Source: Parabacteroides goldsteinii DSM 19448 = WAL 12034
GTDB taxonomy: Bacteria > Bacteroidota > Bacteroidia > Bacteroidales > Tannerellaceae
Assembly (NCBI RefSeq): GCF_000969835.1
Contig: NZ_KQ033912.1
Span: 1,702,586-1,766,585, forward strand
Length of the DNA: 64,000 nucleotides
Reading direction: 5' to 3'
Shown here piece by piece: positions 52,968-60,656 of the stretch; positions within the stretch are counted from its first letter, which is position 1; every line of letters begins with the position of its first letter. The notes below the pieces were generated by a model. It made no database searches and had not been told where the DNA came from. It worked only from the letters and a program-made list of their open reading frames with translations. Position numbers and translations under genes: made by a program.

Positions 52968-53966
52968 TTATTTATAAATTCTAATAAGTTCCGGCTTTAC
53001 CTCATATCTGAATTTATTTCCGGAGGATAATATTTCCAAAACTTTTTCGACGGTTACGTTCTCTTGAAAATCCGAATAGTAAACTATCCTCTTCAAAGAT
53101 TCTTTCTCTATCCGGACAGGTATATCATACAGGCGTTGCAGTTCTTTAGCTATTTCTTCCAACGACACTTTGTCAAATATCATCGCTCCATTCCGCCAGT
53201 TCTCTATATGGCTGGCATCCACCGAATCGACTTGCATTGCCAGATCTGCCTTCCTTAATGTGAACCGCTGGTTCGGTTTCAGCACGACCGGGGCGGCATC
53301 GGCCAGAAAATTTCCGACCCTTACCGCTCCTTCTTTGAGGGTTACTTTCACCTCAGAGTCTTCTTCATAGGATTTCAGATTGAACTTTGTACCGAGTACT
53401 TTAACTGATAAATTGCCGGTATTCACCACAAAGGGTAATTCTTCATTCTTGCTTACTTCAAAATATCCTTCCCCCGATAATGCCACATTTCTTGATTCCT
53501 TCGCAAAATTTGAATCATACTTAACTTTACTTCCGGCATTTAACCAAACAACAGAGCCATCCGGGAATGTAACTTTAGATTTTGCCCCAGCAGGAACCTC
53601 TACTACATATTCTTTGTATTCCTCAACCGCTTCCACTGCCGTTTTCTCCGATTGCCATAAAAAGAATAGAGAAGAAATACCGCAGAGCAAAAAGACAATC
53701 GCCACAGCAGAAACTCTGAATGCATACTTATAGAAGTTTATCCGGTTGGATGATTTATTTTCCTTTTTAAATTTGCTGATAGCTTTTTCTACATTAAAAT
53801 CATCCGCATTAGATACAATACCGCCTGCTTTCCAGACAGCAACCGCATCATGGAAATAAGTCCTGTTCTCCGGAGCCTCTTCGATCCATTGCCGTAAAGC
53901 GGCATGACCTTCAGCATCTAAAGTGCCATTCAGGAATGATTGTATGTAATTGTCTATTTGATCCAT
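52968..53966 (-). CDS. FecR-family anti-sigma factor, third locus
   Basis: The 332-residue protein has an N-terminal DUF4880-like part (IDNYIQSFLNGTLDAEGHAA, about 4-45), a membrane helix at about 78-103 (YAFRVSAVAIVFLLCGISSL), the FecR domain (VPAGAKSKVTFPDGSVVWLN, NTGNLSVKVLGTKFNLKSYE) and a C-terminal DUF4974 domain (FDKVSLEEIAKELQRLYDIP). It is first in the minus-strand fecR-susC-susD operon. The sigma factor expected upstream is missing there and instead lies beyond SusD. Confidence 0.92.
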   Translation of the reverse strand: MDQIDNYIQSFLNGTLDAEGHAALRQWIEEAPENRTYFHDAVAVWKAGGIVSNADDFNVEKAISKFKKENKSSNRINFYKYAFRVSAVAIVFLLCGISSLFFLWQSEKTAVEAVEEYKEYVVEVPAGAKSKVTFPDGSVVWLNAGSKVKYDSNFAKESRNVALSGEGYFEVSKNEELPFVVNTGNLSVKVLGTKFNLKSYEEDSEVKVTLKEGAVRVGNFLADAAPVVLKPNQRFTLRKADLAMQVDSVDASHIENWRNGAMIFDKVSLEEIAKELQRLYDIPVRIEKESLKRIVYYSDFQENVTVEKVLEILSSGNKFRYEVKPELIRIYK

Positions 53967-54084
53967 TTATTCCAATTAAAAGTATATGAGTTCCTCACTC
54001 ATTTAATAAAGGCGCAGAAAAAAGGAAGGAGGGTATATGAAGCACTACTTTTTTTATAAGAAAAACGAATATCCCGCAAAAACT

Positions 54085-54160
54085 TGTATAAAACGAAGGC
54101 AAGATCCATTTAAAACAAGATTTAATTCGTTTTAAACGGGGATAAAGCTCGTTTTAAACG
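54085..54160. promoter_or_regulatory. Operator-like array of AT-rich dyads before nhaC and fecR
   Basis: Two perfect CGTTTTAAACG palindromes (54128-54138 and 54150-54160) have centres 22 bp apart. Two degenerate versions with centres near 54090 and 54112 continue the same 21-22-bp step, so proteins bound there would sit on one face of the DNA. The 338-bp divergent gap (53967-54304) has no gene; the array could control fecR-susC-susD, nhaC or both. Confidence 0.5.
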
Positions 54161-54264
54161 AAAAAATGTTTAACTGCATTCGGGATTTTGTCAATTTTAT
54201 TTATTTGGATGATCTGTCATTGGGATAATGAAATCCAGGATATCAATATATACATTATTTTCCG

Positions 54265-54272
54265 TATTTTTG
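54265..54272 (+). promoter_or_regulatory. Putative nhaC promoter (-7 box)
   Basis: TATTTTTG fits TAnnTTTG, 33 bp before the ATG at 54305. No clear -33 box, as expected for an activator-dependent promoter. Confidence 0.5.
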
Positions 54273-54304
54273 CAGGCAAATAATTCATAAGCATATATAT
54301 AATA

Positions 54305-55771
54305 ATGGATCATACTCCCAAAAGGATACCCTCTCCCTTACTTTCACTGGTTCCCATACTCGTTTTGGTGGCCCTTCTGTTTGTTACAATTCATACTTTT
54401 GGCAGTGATGCGCTAAGCGGAGGAAGTCAGGTGGTGTTACTTACGGCAACAGCAGTTTGCTGCCTGATTGCTATGGGATACAGCAAAGTTCGCTGGAAAG
54501 CGATCGAACTGGCGATGGTCAATAATATCTCCGGTGTGGCTACCGCGCTGATCATTCTGTTGATCATCGGTGCTTTATCCGGCAGCTGGATGATTAGCGG
54601 AGTCGTCCCGACACTGATCTATTACGGGATGCAGATCATTCATCCCAGTTTCTTTCTGGCATCAACCTGTATCATTTGTGCGATCGTATCCGTTATGACC
54701 GGCAGTTCCTGGACAACAATCGCAACCATCGGGATTGCCCTGCTGGGAATCGGGCAGGCACAGGGATTTGAAGACGGATGGATTGCAGGGGCGATTATCT
54801 CCGGTGCCTATTTCGGGGACAAGATATCTCCGCTCTCGGATACGACGGTCCTCGCCTCTTCGGTAACGGATACCCCTTTGTTCAAGCATATTAAGTATAT
54901 GATGATCACGACAGTACCGTCCATGATCATTACACTGACAATCTTTACCGTAGCCGGTTTCGCACATGAAGCGACTGCGACCGACCAGATTGCCATGTAT
55001 TCTGCCTCGCTGAAAGAAACTTTCCATATTTCATTATGGCTCCTGATCGTACCCATCATAACAGGGATTCTGATCGCCAAACGTATACCGTCCATCATCA
55101 CCCTGTTCATTTCTGCTACATTGGCCGGCATATTCGCCTTATTTTTCCAACCCCACCTGTTACAGGAAATATCCGGCCTGCCGGTTCAGGATATGCAATC
55201 GCAGTTCAAAGGATTGATCATGACTTTCTACGGCAGTACCCAGGTCCAGACGGGGAATCCGGATTTGAATGACCTGGTTTCCACACGCGGCATGAGCGGT
55301 ATGATGAATACGATATGGCTAATTATCTGCGCTATGTGTTTTGGAGGTGCCATGACGGCCAGCGGAATGTTGGGAAGCATTACTTCCGTATTTATCCGTT
55401 TTATGAAACGTACCGTCGGACTGGTTGCTTCAACAGTTGCCTCCGGCCTGTTTCTGAACATCTGCACTGCCGACCAATATATCTCCATCATCCTGACCGG
55501 TAACATGTTCAAGGATATTTACCAGAAAAAAGGATATGAGAGCCGTTTGTTAAGCCGCACGACAGAAGATGCGGTGACTGTCACCTCTGTTCTTATCCCC
55601 TGGAATACTTGTGGTATGACACAGGCAACCATCCTGGGTGTCGCCACATTCACATATTTACCTTATTGTTTCTTTAATCTAATCAGCCCGTTAATGAGCA
55701 TCACAGTTGCTGCCATCGGGTTTAAAATCAAACGGATAAATGAAAAAGCTGAAAGTATCGCTACTGACTAA
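54305..55771 (+). CDS. nhaC: Na+/H+ antiporter, NhaC family
   Basis: The 488-residue inner-membrane protein has about 11-12 hydrophobic helices and the NhaC signature ISGAYFGDKISPLSDTTVLA (about 165-190), where charged and polar residues inside the membrane carry ion exchange. Another conserved block is VTVTSVLIPWNTCGMTQATI near residue 425. It would exchange sodium for protons, or in related members a carboxylate such as malate and lactate. It overlaps the next transporter by 32 bp, so the two are translated together and likely work on one sodium cycle. Confidence 0.92.
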   Translation: MDHTPKRIPSPLLSLVPILVLVALLFVTIHTFGSDALSGGSQVVLLTATAVCCLIAMGYSKVRWKAIELAMVNNISGVATALIILLIIGALSGSWMISGVVPTLIYYGMQIIHPSFFLASTCIICAIVSVMTGSSWTTIATIGIALLGIGQAQGFEDGWIAGAIISGAYFGDKISPLSDTTVLASSVTDTPLFKHIKYMMITTVPSMIITLTIFTVAGFAHEATATDQIAMYSASLKETFHISLWLLIVPIITGILIAKRIPSIITLFISATLAGIFALFFQPHLLQEISGLPVQDMQSQFKGLIMTFYGSTQVQTGNPDLNDLVSTRGMSGMMNTIWLIICAMCFGGAMTASGMLGSITSVFIRFMKRTVGLVASTVASGLFLNICTADQYISIILTGNMFKDIYQKKGYESRLLSRTTEDAVTVTSVLIPWNTCGMTQATILGVATFTYLPYCFFNLISPLMSITVAAIGFKIKRINEKAESIATD

Positions 55772-56930
55772 AGTAGTCATTGCCATTGCTGCCGGTGTAT
55801 TATTCGGCCAGTTTCTACCGAATGGTATCGCACGTATCTTTGTGACCTTCAATTCGTTGTTCGGCAACTTCCTGTCGTTCTCCATCCCCCTTATCATCCT
55901 GGGGCTGGTAACGCCTGCTATCGGCGATTTAGGGAAAGGTGCCGGAAAACTACTGGCCATTACGGCTTTGATAGCTTACGGCTCGACTATATTTTCAGGC
56001 TTCTTTACCTTTTTCAGCAGTTCGGCGATCTTTCCTCATATCCTGCCGGCCAATGCGGAGTTGACAGCCATGGATAACCCGGAAGATTTCATGCTGACGC
56101 CCTACTTTACGGTAGCCATGCCGCCTCTGATGGATGTAATGACGGCCCTGCTCCTATCATTCACAATCGGTCTGGGACTGTCCTATATCAGCGGCAATAC
56201 ACTGCGGGAGGCATTTAATGACTTCCAGAAAATTATCACCATATTGATCGAAGCGGTAATCATCCCGTTGCTTCCCCTGCATATTTTCGGTATTTTCCTG
56301 AATATGACAGTCAGCGGCCAGGTAATGAGTATCATAACGATGTTCCTGAAAGTGATCATTGTGATATTCGTGCTCCACGTGTTGCTTTTGCTCATCCAGT
56401 TTACGGTAGCCGGAAGTATCAGCGGCAGGAATCCGTTCCGGCTGTTAAAGAATATGCTGCCGGCTTATGCCACCGCATTAGGGACTCAATCGTCTGCCGC
56501 CACTATTCCCGTGACACTTGCCCAGACGGTAAAGAACGGTGTCCGCGAGGCAATTGCTATTTTTGTCGTGCCTCTCTGCGCGACCATCCATCTTTCCGGA
56601 AGTACGATGAAGATCACGGCCTGCGCTATGGCGATCATGTACATGGCCGGAGAACCGGTCACCTTTGCCGGAATGGCGGGGTTCATCATGATGCTGGGTA
56701 TAACGATGGTAGCCGCACCGGGAGTTCCGGGAGGAGCGATCATGGCAGCATTGGGATTGCTACAAAGTATGCTCGGTTTCAATGAGACATTGCAGGCGCT
56801 GATGATCGCACTTTACATTGCAATGGATAGTTTCGGAACAGCCTGCAATGTAACCGGAGACGGTGCCATTGCGATTGTTGTAGATAAGATTGCCGGAAAA
56901 CAACAGACTTCGCCCGACATCACCGAATAG
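55740..56930 (+). CDS. Dicarboxylate/amino-acid:cation symporter (DAACS family)
   Basis: The 396-residue membrane protein has the DAACS fold. Signature blocks are ALGTQSSAATIPVTLAQ (serine-rich hairpin, about 240), MVAAPGVPGGAIMAALG (second hairpin, about 320) and IAMDSFGTACNVTGDGAIAI (binding-site helix 8, about 360). It would bring in a carboxylate or amino acid such as glutamate, aspartate or a dicarboxylate with Na+ or H+. It starts inside the nhaC end (overlap 32 bp), so Na+ taken up here could be removed by NhaC. The exact substrate is not given by sequence. Confidence 0.92.
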   Translation: MKKLKVSLLTKVVIAIAAGVLFGQFLPNGIARIFVTFNSLFGNFLSFSIPLIILGLVTPAIGDLGKGAGKLLAITALIAYGSTIFSGFFTFFSSSAIFPHILPANAELTAMDNPEDFMLTPYFTVAMPPLMDVMTALLLSFTIGLGLSYISGNTLREAFNDFQKIITILIEAVIIPLLPLHIFGIFLNMTVSGQVMSIITMFLKVIIVIFVLHVLLLLIQFTVAGSISGRNPFRLLKNMLPAYATALGTQSSAATIPVTLAQTVKNGVREAIAIFVVPLCATIHLSGSTMKITACAMAIMYMAGEPVTFAGMAGFIMMLGITMVAAPGVPGGAIMAALGLLQSMLGFNETLQALMIALYIAMDSFGTACNVTGDGAIAIVVDKIAGKQQTSPDITE

Positions 56931-56985
56931 TTTTTCAGGAGACATCACATTATTCATTGAAAGTCTTCCCAATGAATAATAAAAA

Positions 56986-57019
56986 AGAGGTACGTCTATT
57001 TTGATTTAGACGTACCTCT
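56986..57019 (+). terminator. Terminator after the symporter gene
   Basis: AGAGGTACGTCTA (56986-56998) and TAGACGTACCTCT (57007-57019) form a perfect 13-bp stem with an 8-base loop. A-rich and T-poor flanks make it usable in either direction. Confidence 0.85.
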
Positions 57020-57028
57020 AAATTCATT

Positions 57029-57064
57029 TACACCTACCTCTAAATCGAATTAGACCTAGGTGTA
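57029..57064. terminator. Second hairpin between convergent genes
   Basis: TACACCTA (57029-57036) and TAGGTGTA (57057-57064) pair across 20 bases. With the preceding stem it separates the symporter from the exonuclease, which ends at 57077; the two hairpins share CCTCTAAAT and look like duplicated units. Confidence 0.6.
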
Positions 57065-57076
57065 TCCGAAAAACCT

Positions 57077-57604
57077 TTATAATAATTCCTGTAAAGTATT
57101 TACACCTTTTTCCCGCATCATTGTAATAGCGATATGTGCACAGGCATAGGCATCCGCCATTGCATGATGGTGATTCTTCAAGTCATATCCGCAATAGGCA
57201 GCCACAGTATGTAGCTGATGGTTCACCAGAAAAGGATACATTTTTCGTGACAGCCGGCAGGTACAATAGAACTGATATTTGGGATAGGCCAGTTCGTAGG
57301 CCATATGTGCAGCTTTCAGGCATCCTTCATCGAAAGGGCTGTTATGGGCAACCAGTGGCAAATCGGCAACCTTCGGCGCAATTTTCGCCCAGACTTCTTC
57401 AAAGTCAGGTGCCTCATTCGTATCTTCCGGTGTCAGTCCGTGAACAGCCGTTGTCCACTGAGTATAATAGTTAGGATACGGGCGGATCAGGCTATACACC
57501 TGATCGATCACATGATTATCTTCCATAATGACAATCCCGACACTGCATACACTACTGCGTTTCCCATTGGCGGTCTCAAAATCTATTGCGGCAAAGCGTT
57601 CCAT
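57077..57604 (-). CDS. DEDDh 3'-5' exonuclease domain protein
   Basis: The 175-residue protein is a DnaQ-type exonuclease. Motifs are AIDFETANGK (Exo I, D and E), VAHNSPFDEGCL (Exo II with Asp) and HHHAMADAYACA (Exo III, His and Asp), the full DEDDh set, so it should be active. As a stand-alone exonuclease domain it may act in DNA or RNA processing or repair. The start MERFAAIDFE at 57604 is preferred over the ATG at 57628, because the promoter at 57626-57633 puts the transcript start downstream of it. Confidence 0.9.
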   Translation of the reverse strand: MERFAAIDFETANGKRSSVCSVGIVIMEDNHVIDQVYSLIRPYPNYYTQWTTAVHGLTPEDTNEAPDFEEVWAKIAPKVADLPLVAHNSPFDEGCLKAAHMAYELAYPKYQFYCTCRLSRKMYPFLVNHQLHTVAAYCGYDLKNHHHAMADAYACAHIAITMMREKGVNTLQELL

Positions 57605-57625
57605 ATTCCTTGTTTCTTTATCTGG

Positions 57626-57633
57626 CAAAGATA
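57626..57633 (-). promoter_or_regulatory. Putative promoter of the exonuclease gene (-7 box)
   Basis: On the minus strand TATCTTTG fits TAnnTTTG. A start near 57619 leaves about 15 nt before the ATG at 57604. Confidence 0.6.
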
Positions 57634-57712
57634 ATAATATAACGTGAATTACTTTTCTTTATGAAAGGCACCTATTTCTTTCCACACAATGTTTCTTGAT
57701 TTTATTAGAGAC

Positions 57713-57758
57713 AAAAAGGAGATTTATCTCCGGCTTCATCGGGATAATCTCCTTTTTT
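57713..57758 (-). terminator. Terminator of the SusC-SusD-phosphoesterase operon
   Basis: AAAAAGGAGATTTATC and GATAATCTCCTTTTTT pair with one mismatch, and on the minus strand the stem ends in TTTTTG. It lies 36 bp past the metallophosphoesterase stop. Confidence 0.85.
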
Positions 57759-57793
57759 AATTTTCCGTATAGGGACAACAATAGATAATCTGT

Positions 57794-58966
57794 TTATTTT
57801 GCGATTAATGTTATCTGATCAACCATCTTTCCTTCCAGATCCATTACTTTTAATTCCAGCTTATTATCTTTCGTAACACCTTTTACCACTGTTTTGTGGG
57901 CATTGTCTATTACAGGAAACTTCACAGAAGATGTCGGCTTATTATTAAAATAATGATGTAAATGGCCACTCAGCATGACATCGACATTTGCATTATTCAG
58001 AACAGGGACAAATTTTTCCAGGACCTCTTTTTGTCCATGCCATAACCTTTTGTCAGGCAACGGAGGCATATGTGCAATAACCACTCTGTATTTTGCCTCT
58101 GTAAAATCTTTTGATTTTACAGCTTCTACCAACCATTTAGCCTGTTCCGTCCGATAATTATCATAATCAGTTATGCCACTATATTCAATATCCGAATCCG
58201 GTTTATCTTCACCTGTATCCAGGAAAATATAACAGATCGGACCCTGGCGAAGCAGGAAATACAAATGCGGCTCCTTCGGTGAGAAATAATGCTGGAAGAA
58301 AGTTGCGAAAATACCGCGGGTTTCATGATTTCCACGGGCATAATACATAGGCGTTTCCTTGGCAAACATATCGATCGATACATCCATGAAACCAGTAAAC
58401 AATTCTTCTTCATTTTTCAACTGACTCAACATATCCCCATTGAAAATCACCATATCCGTATTTTTATAATCAGCCACCTTCAATAATTGAGGAATATCAT
58501 CCGTACGACCGTGAATATCATTAATCATAACAAAGGATGTCTCCGGTTTATTCCGGTCATTGGTTGTAAAGATTAATGGTTCAGCTCCATAAACATCAGT
58601 CGCAGCAACCTTACCATACATAACTTCCACCCCCTGGTGATCCAGTACTTCCTGCGAATATACCCGGTAACGGTATTTTGTACCGGGAGTCAAACCGGTT
58701 ATTTTCACAGCATGCAATAACGATGTATTTTTTACTCCATTAGTCGAGTCAAAATATTTCGGCCGTTCCTGTTGATAATAATCACTATTGTCATCCGGTG
58801 CCAGTTCTACCCATCCGACAGACGGCTTGCCTACCATCCATACAACCGTTACTTCCGTTTCCTTCAAATTTTGAAGATACGGACCATGCTTTATTGTAAT
58901 ACGATCTTGTGCAAAACCAAGCACAGAAATACAGATACAGATCAAACTTAAAAATAGCCTTTTCAT
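57794..58966 (-). CDS. Exported metallophosphoesterase, purple acid phosphatase-like
   Basis: The 390-residue protein starts MKRLFLSLICICISVLGFAQ, a Sec signal peptide; an ATG at 58993 would overlap susD. Residues about 25-120 form an FN3-like domain (PYLQNLKETEVTVVWMVGKP), and the rest is a calcineurin-type phosphoesterase with INDIHGRTDD, FNGDMLSQ, RGNHETRG, VIAHMPPLP and SGHLHHYFN as metal-binding motifs I-V. It would hydrolyse a phosphate mono- or diester in the periplasm or at the surface. It is third in a susC-susD-phosphatase operon, so the imported compound may be phosphorylated; this is inference. Confidence 0.9.
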   Translation of the reverse strand: MKRLFLSLICICISVLGFAQDRITIKHGPYLQNLKETEVTVVWMVGKPSVGWVELAPDDNSDYYQQERPKYFDSTNGVKNTSLLHAVKITGLTPGTKYRYRVYSQEVLDHQGVEVMYGKVAATDVYGAEPLIFTTNDRNKPETSFVMINDIHGRTDDIPQLLKVADYKNTDMVIFNGDMLSQLKNEEELFTGFMDVSIDMFAKETPMYYARGNHETRGIFATFFQHYFSPKEPHLYFLLRQGPICYIFLDTGEDKPDSDIEYSGITDYDNYRTEQAKWLVEAVKSKDFTEAKYRVVIAHMPPLPDKRLWHGQKEVLEKFVPVLNNANVDVMLSGHLHHYFNNKPTSSVKFPVIDNAHKTVVKGVTKDNKLELKVMDLEGKMVDQITLIAK

Positions 58967-58976
58967 ATACTTATTA

Positions 58977-60644
58977 TTATTCATATCCTTCATTCTGTTT
59001 TAAATTCGGGTTCTTATCCAATTCGGCCTGTGGAAATGGCAAATAACGGTTGTATGGACGGAACACCCGATCTTCAATCTTACGCAACGACTCATTTTCT
59101 GCTGTCGGAGCAGAAATAGTTGCTCGTAAGTCACGGTCAGGTTCATTTACATTTACAGTACCTATCATACGATACAATGTGCCGTTCATAAGCGTTTCTG
59201 CCAGCATTTTTCCATTCTGGTCTTTCCAGCGCAATAAGTCAGCTCTGCGCAAACCCTCTCCTGCCATTTCAATACAACGTTCGCGACGAACCAGTTCACG
59301 GAGTTTTTCCTGCGTATTATATTTCGCCCTGTCAACAGCGACATGGCCACAGCGTGCTCTAAGCTGGTCGAGTATATCATAAACTTCTGTTGTATTCTCA
59401 TTCTTTTCTACGTTAATTTCTGCAATTGTCAGCAAGACTTCCGCATAACGGAAAAGGATCGGACACGTATTTTCATTTCCTAATGATGCCGAATACTGAG
59501 ACAGCGGAACTGTATATTTGGCCCAGATCATACCGGTTCTTGATGAATTATCAGCGGCATCCATATAGTCGGCATTCAAACTGCCATCAATACTTTTATC
59601 CAAGGTATTAATAACCCGCTGTTTTCCGTCGGAACCGACCCAATCCATACCTGGATACAGGATCGTCAAAGCCAAACGGGGATCCCTGTTTGCAAAAGGA
59701 TGCACAGGATCATAACCAGAGCCTTCTTCTTCCGGACGTAACCCGGATTTCATTTCATACATATCAACCAGATTCTGGGTAGGAACCATTGAAGCCCAAC
59801 CTCCGTCCTGATTATTAAACATACGGATCATATTGGAAAATGCATAGGTATTGCTAACATGCTGCATGGCATAAATAATCTCTTTCGATCCCTGTCCTTT
59901 AATACTGAACATTTCCTGAAAATTAGGATCCAGTTCATATTGGTTCAGATTCTGGATCGAACGAGCAGCACTCATAGCCAGGTCAAGATCGCCCCAATAC
60001 AAGGCTGCACGCATTTTGATTGCCAAAGCCGTTCCTTTGGCAATACGTCCACGCTGTGACGGTTTATCTTTCAGGTCGGATATAGCAGCATCCAGTTCGC
60101 CATAAATAAACTTTTTCACAGTCTCTTCAGAAGCACGTTCAACCTGTGCTTCTGAAGATGTTTGAGGCAGGTCGGTAATCAATGGAACACCTCCATACCA
60201 AAAGTTCATATGAAAATAACGGTATGCCCGGATCGTACGAACCTGGGCAAACAAGTCTTTCTTTTCTGCCTCATCTGCAAAAGCCACACTCTCTGCATTT
60301 TCCAGAAAAGTATTACACCGACGGATCGTTTCATAATTATAGTAAGTCACAGTCGCAGCCTGCGTCATTGCTCCGTTGCCTGTCACTTTCAGAGAACTTG
60401 TATTACTATAATTAAATCCAATATCAGAAAGGCAATCGGCATAGAGAATATCTGTAGAGCCATTTTTCGCCTCATTCCATTTATCATAACATGCAGTAGC
60501 TGCACTATAGACGTCATCTTCTGTTTGCCAGAAAGTAGAAGGAGATAGTTGATCGTACGGTTTCGTATCGAAAAAATCATCACATGAGCTCAATGCAACT
60601 CCACATGCGACCAAAGAAAGAGAAAGATATTTTAATAATTTCAT
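58977..60644 (-). CDS. SusD-type lipoprotein of the fourth locus
   Basis: The 555-residue protein has a lipobox (ACGVALSSC, then DDFFDTKPYDQLSPSTFWQT). SusD helical blocks include LFAQVRTIRAYRYFHMNFWY, CPILFRYAEVLLTIAEINVE and LVRRERCIEMAGEGLRRADL, and the end reads RYLPFPQAELDKNPNLKQN. It starts 12 bp after susC and is followed by the phosphoesterase. It should bind the operon's substrate at the surface. Confidence 0.95.
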   Translation of the reverse strand: MKLLKYLSLSLVACGVALSSCDDFFDTKPYDQLSPSTFWQTEDDVYSAATACYDKWNEAKNGSTDILYADCLSDIGFNYSNTSSLKVTGNGAMTQAATVTYYNYETIRRCNTFLENAESVAFADEAEKKDLFAQVRTIRAYRYFHMNFWYGGVPLITDLPQTSSEAQVERASEETVKKFIYGELDAAISDLKDKPSQRGRIAKGTALAIKMRAALYWGDLDLAMSAARSIQNLNQYELDPNFQEMFSIKGQGSKEIIYAMQHVSNTYAFSNMIRMFNNQDGGWASMVPTQNLVDMYEMKSGLRPEEEGSGYDPVHPFANRDPRLALTILYPGMDWVGSDGKQRVINTLDKSIDGSLNADYMDAADNSSRTGMIWAKYTVPLSQYSASLGNENTCPILFRYAEVLLTIAEINVEKNENTTEVYDILDQLRARCGHVAVDRAKYNTQEKLRELVRRERCIEMAGEGLRRADLLRWKDQNGKMLAETLMNGTLYRMIGTVNVNEPDRDLRATISAPTAENESLRKIEDRVFRPYNRYLPFPQAELDKNPNLKQNEGYE

Positions 60645-60656
60645 AATTCCTGTATA

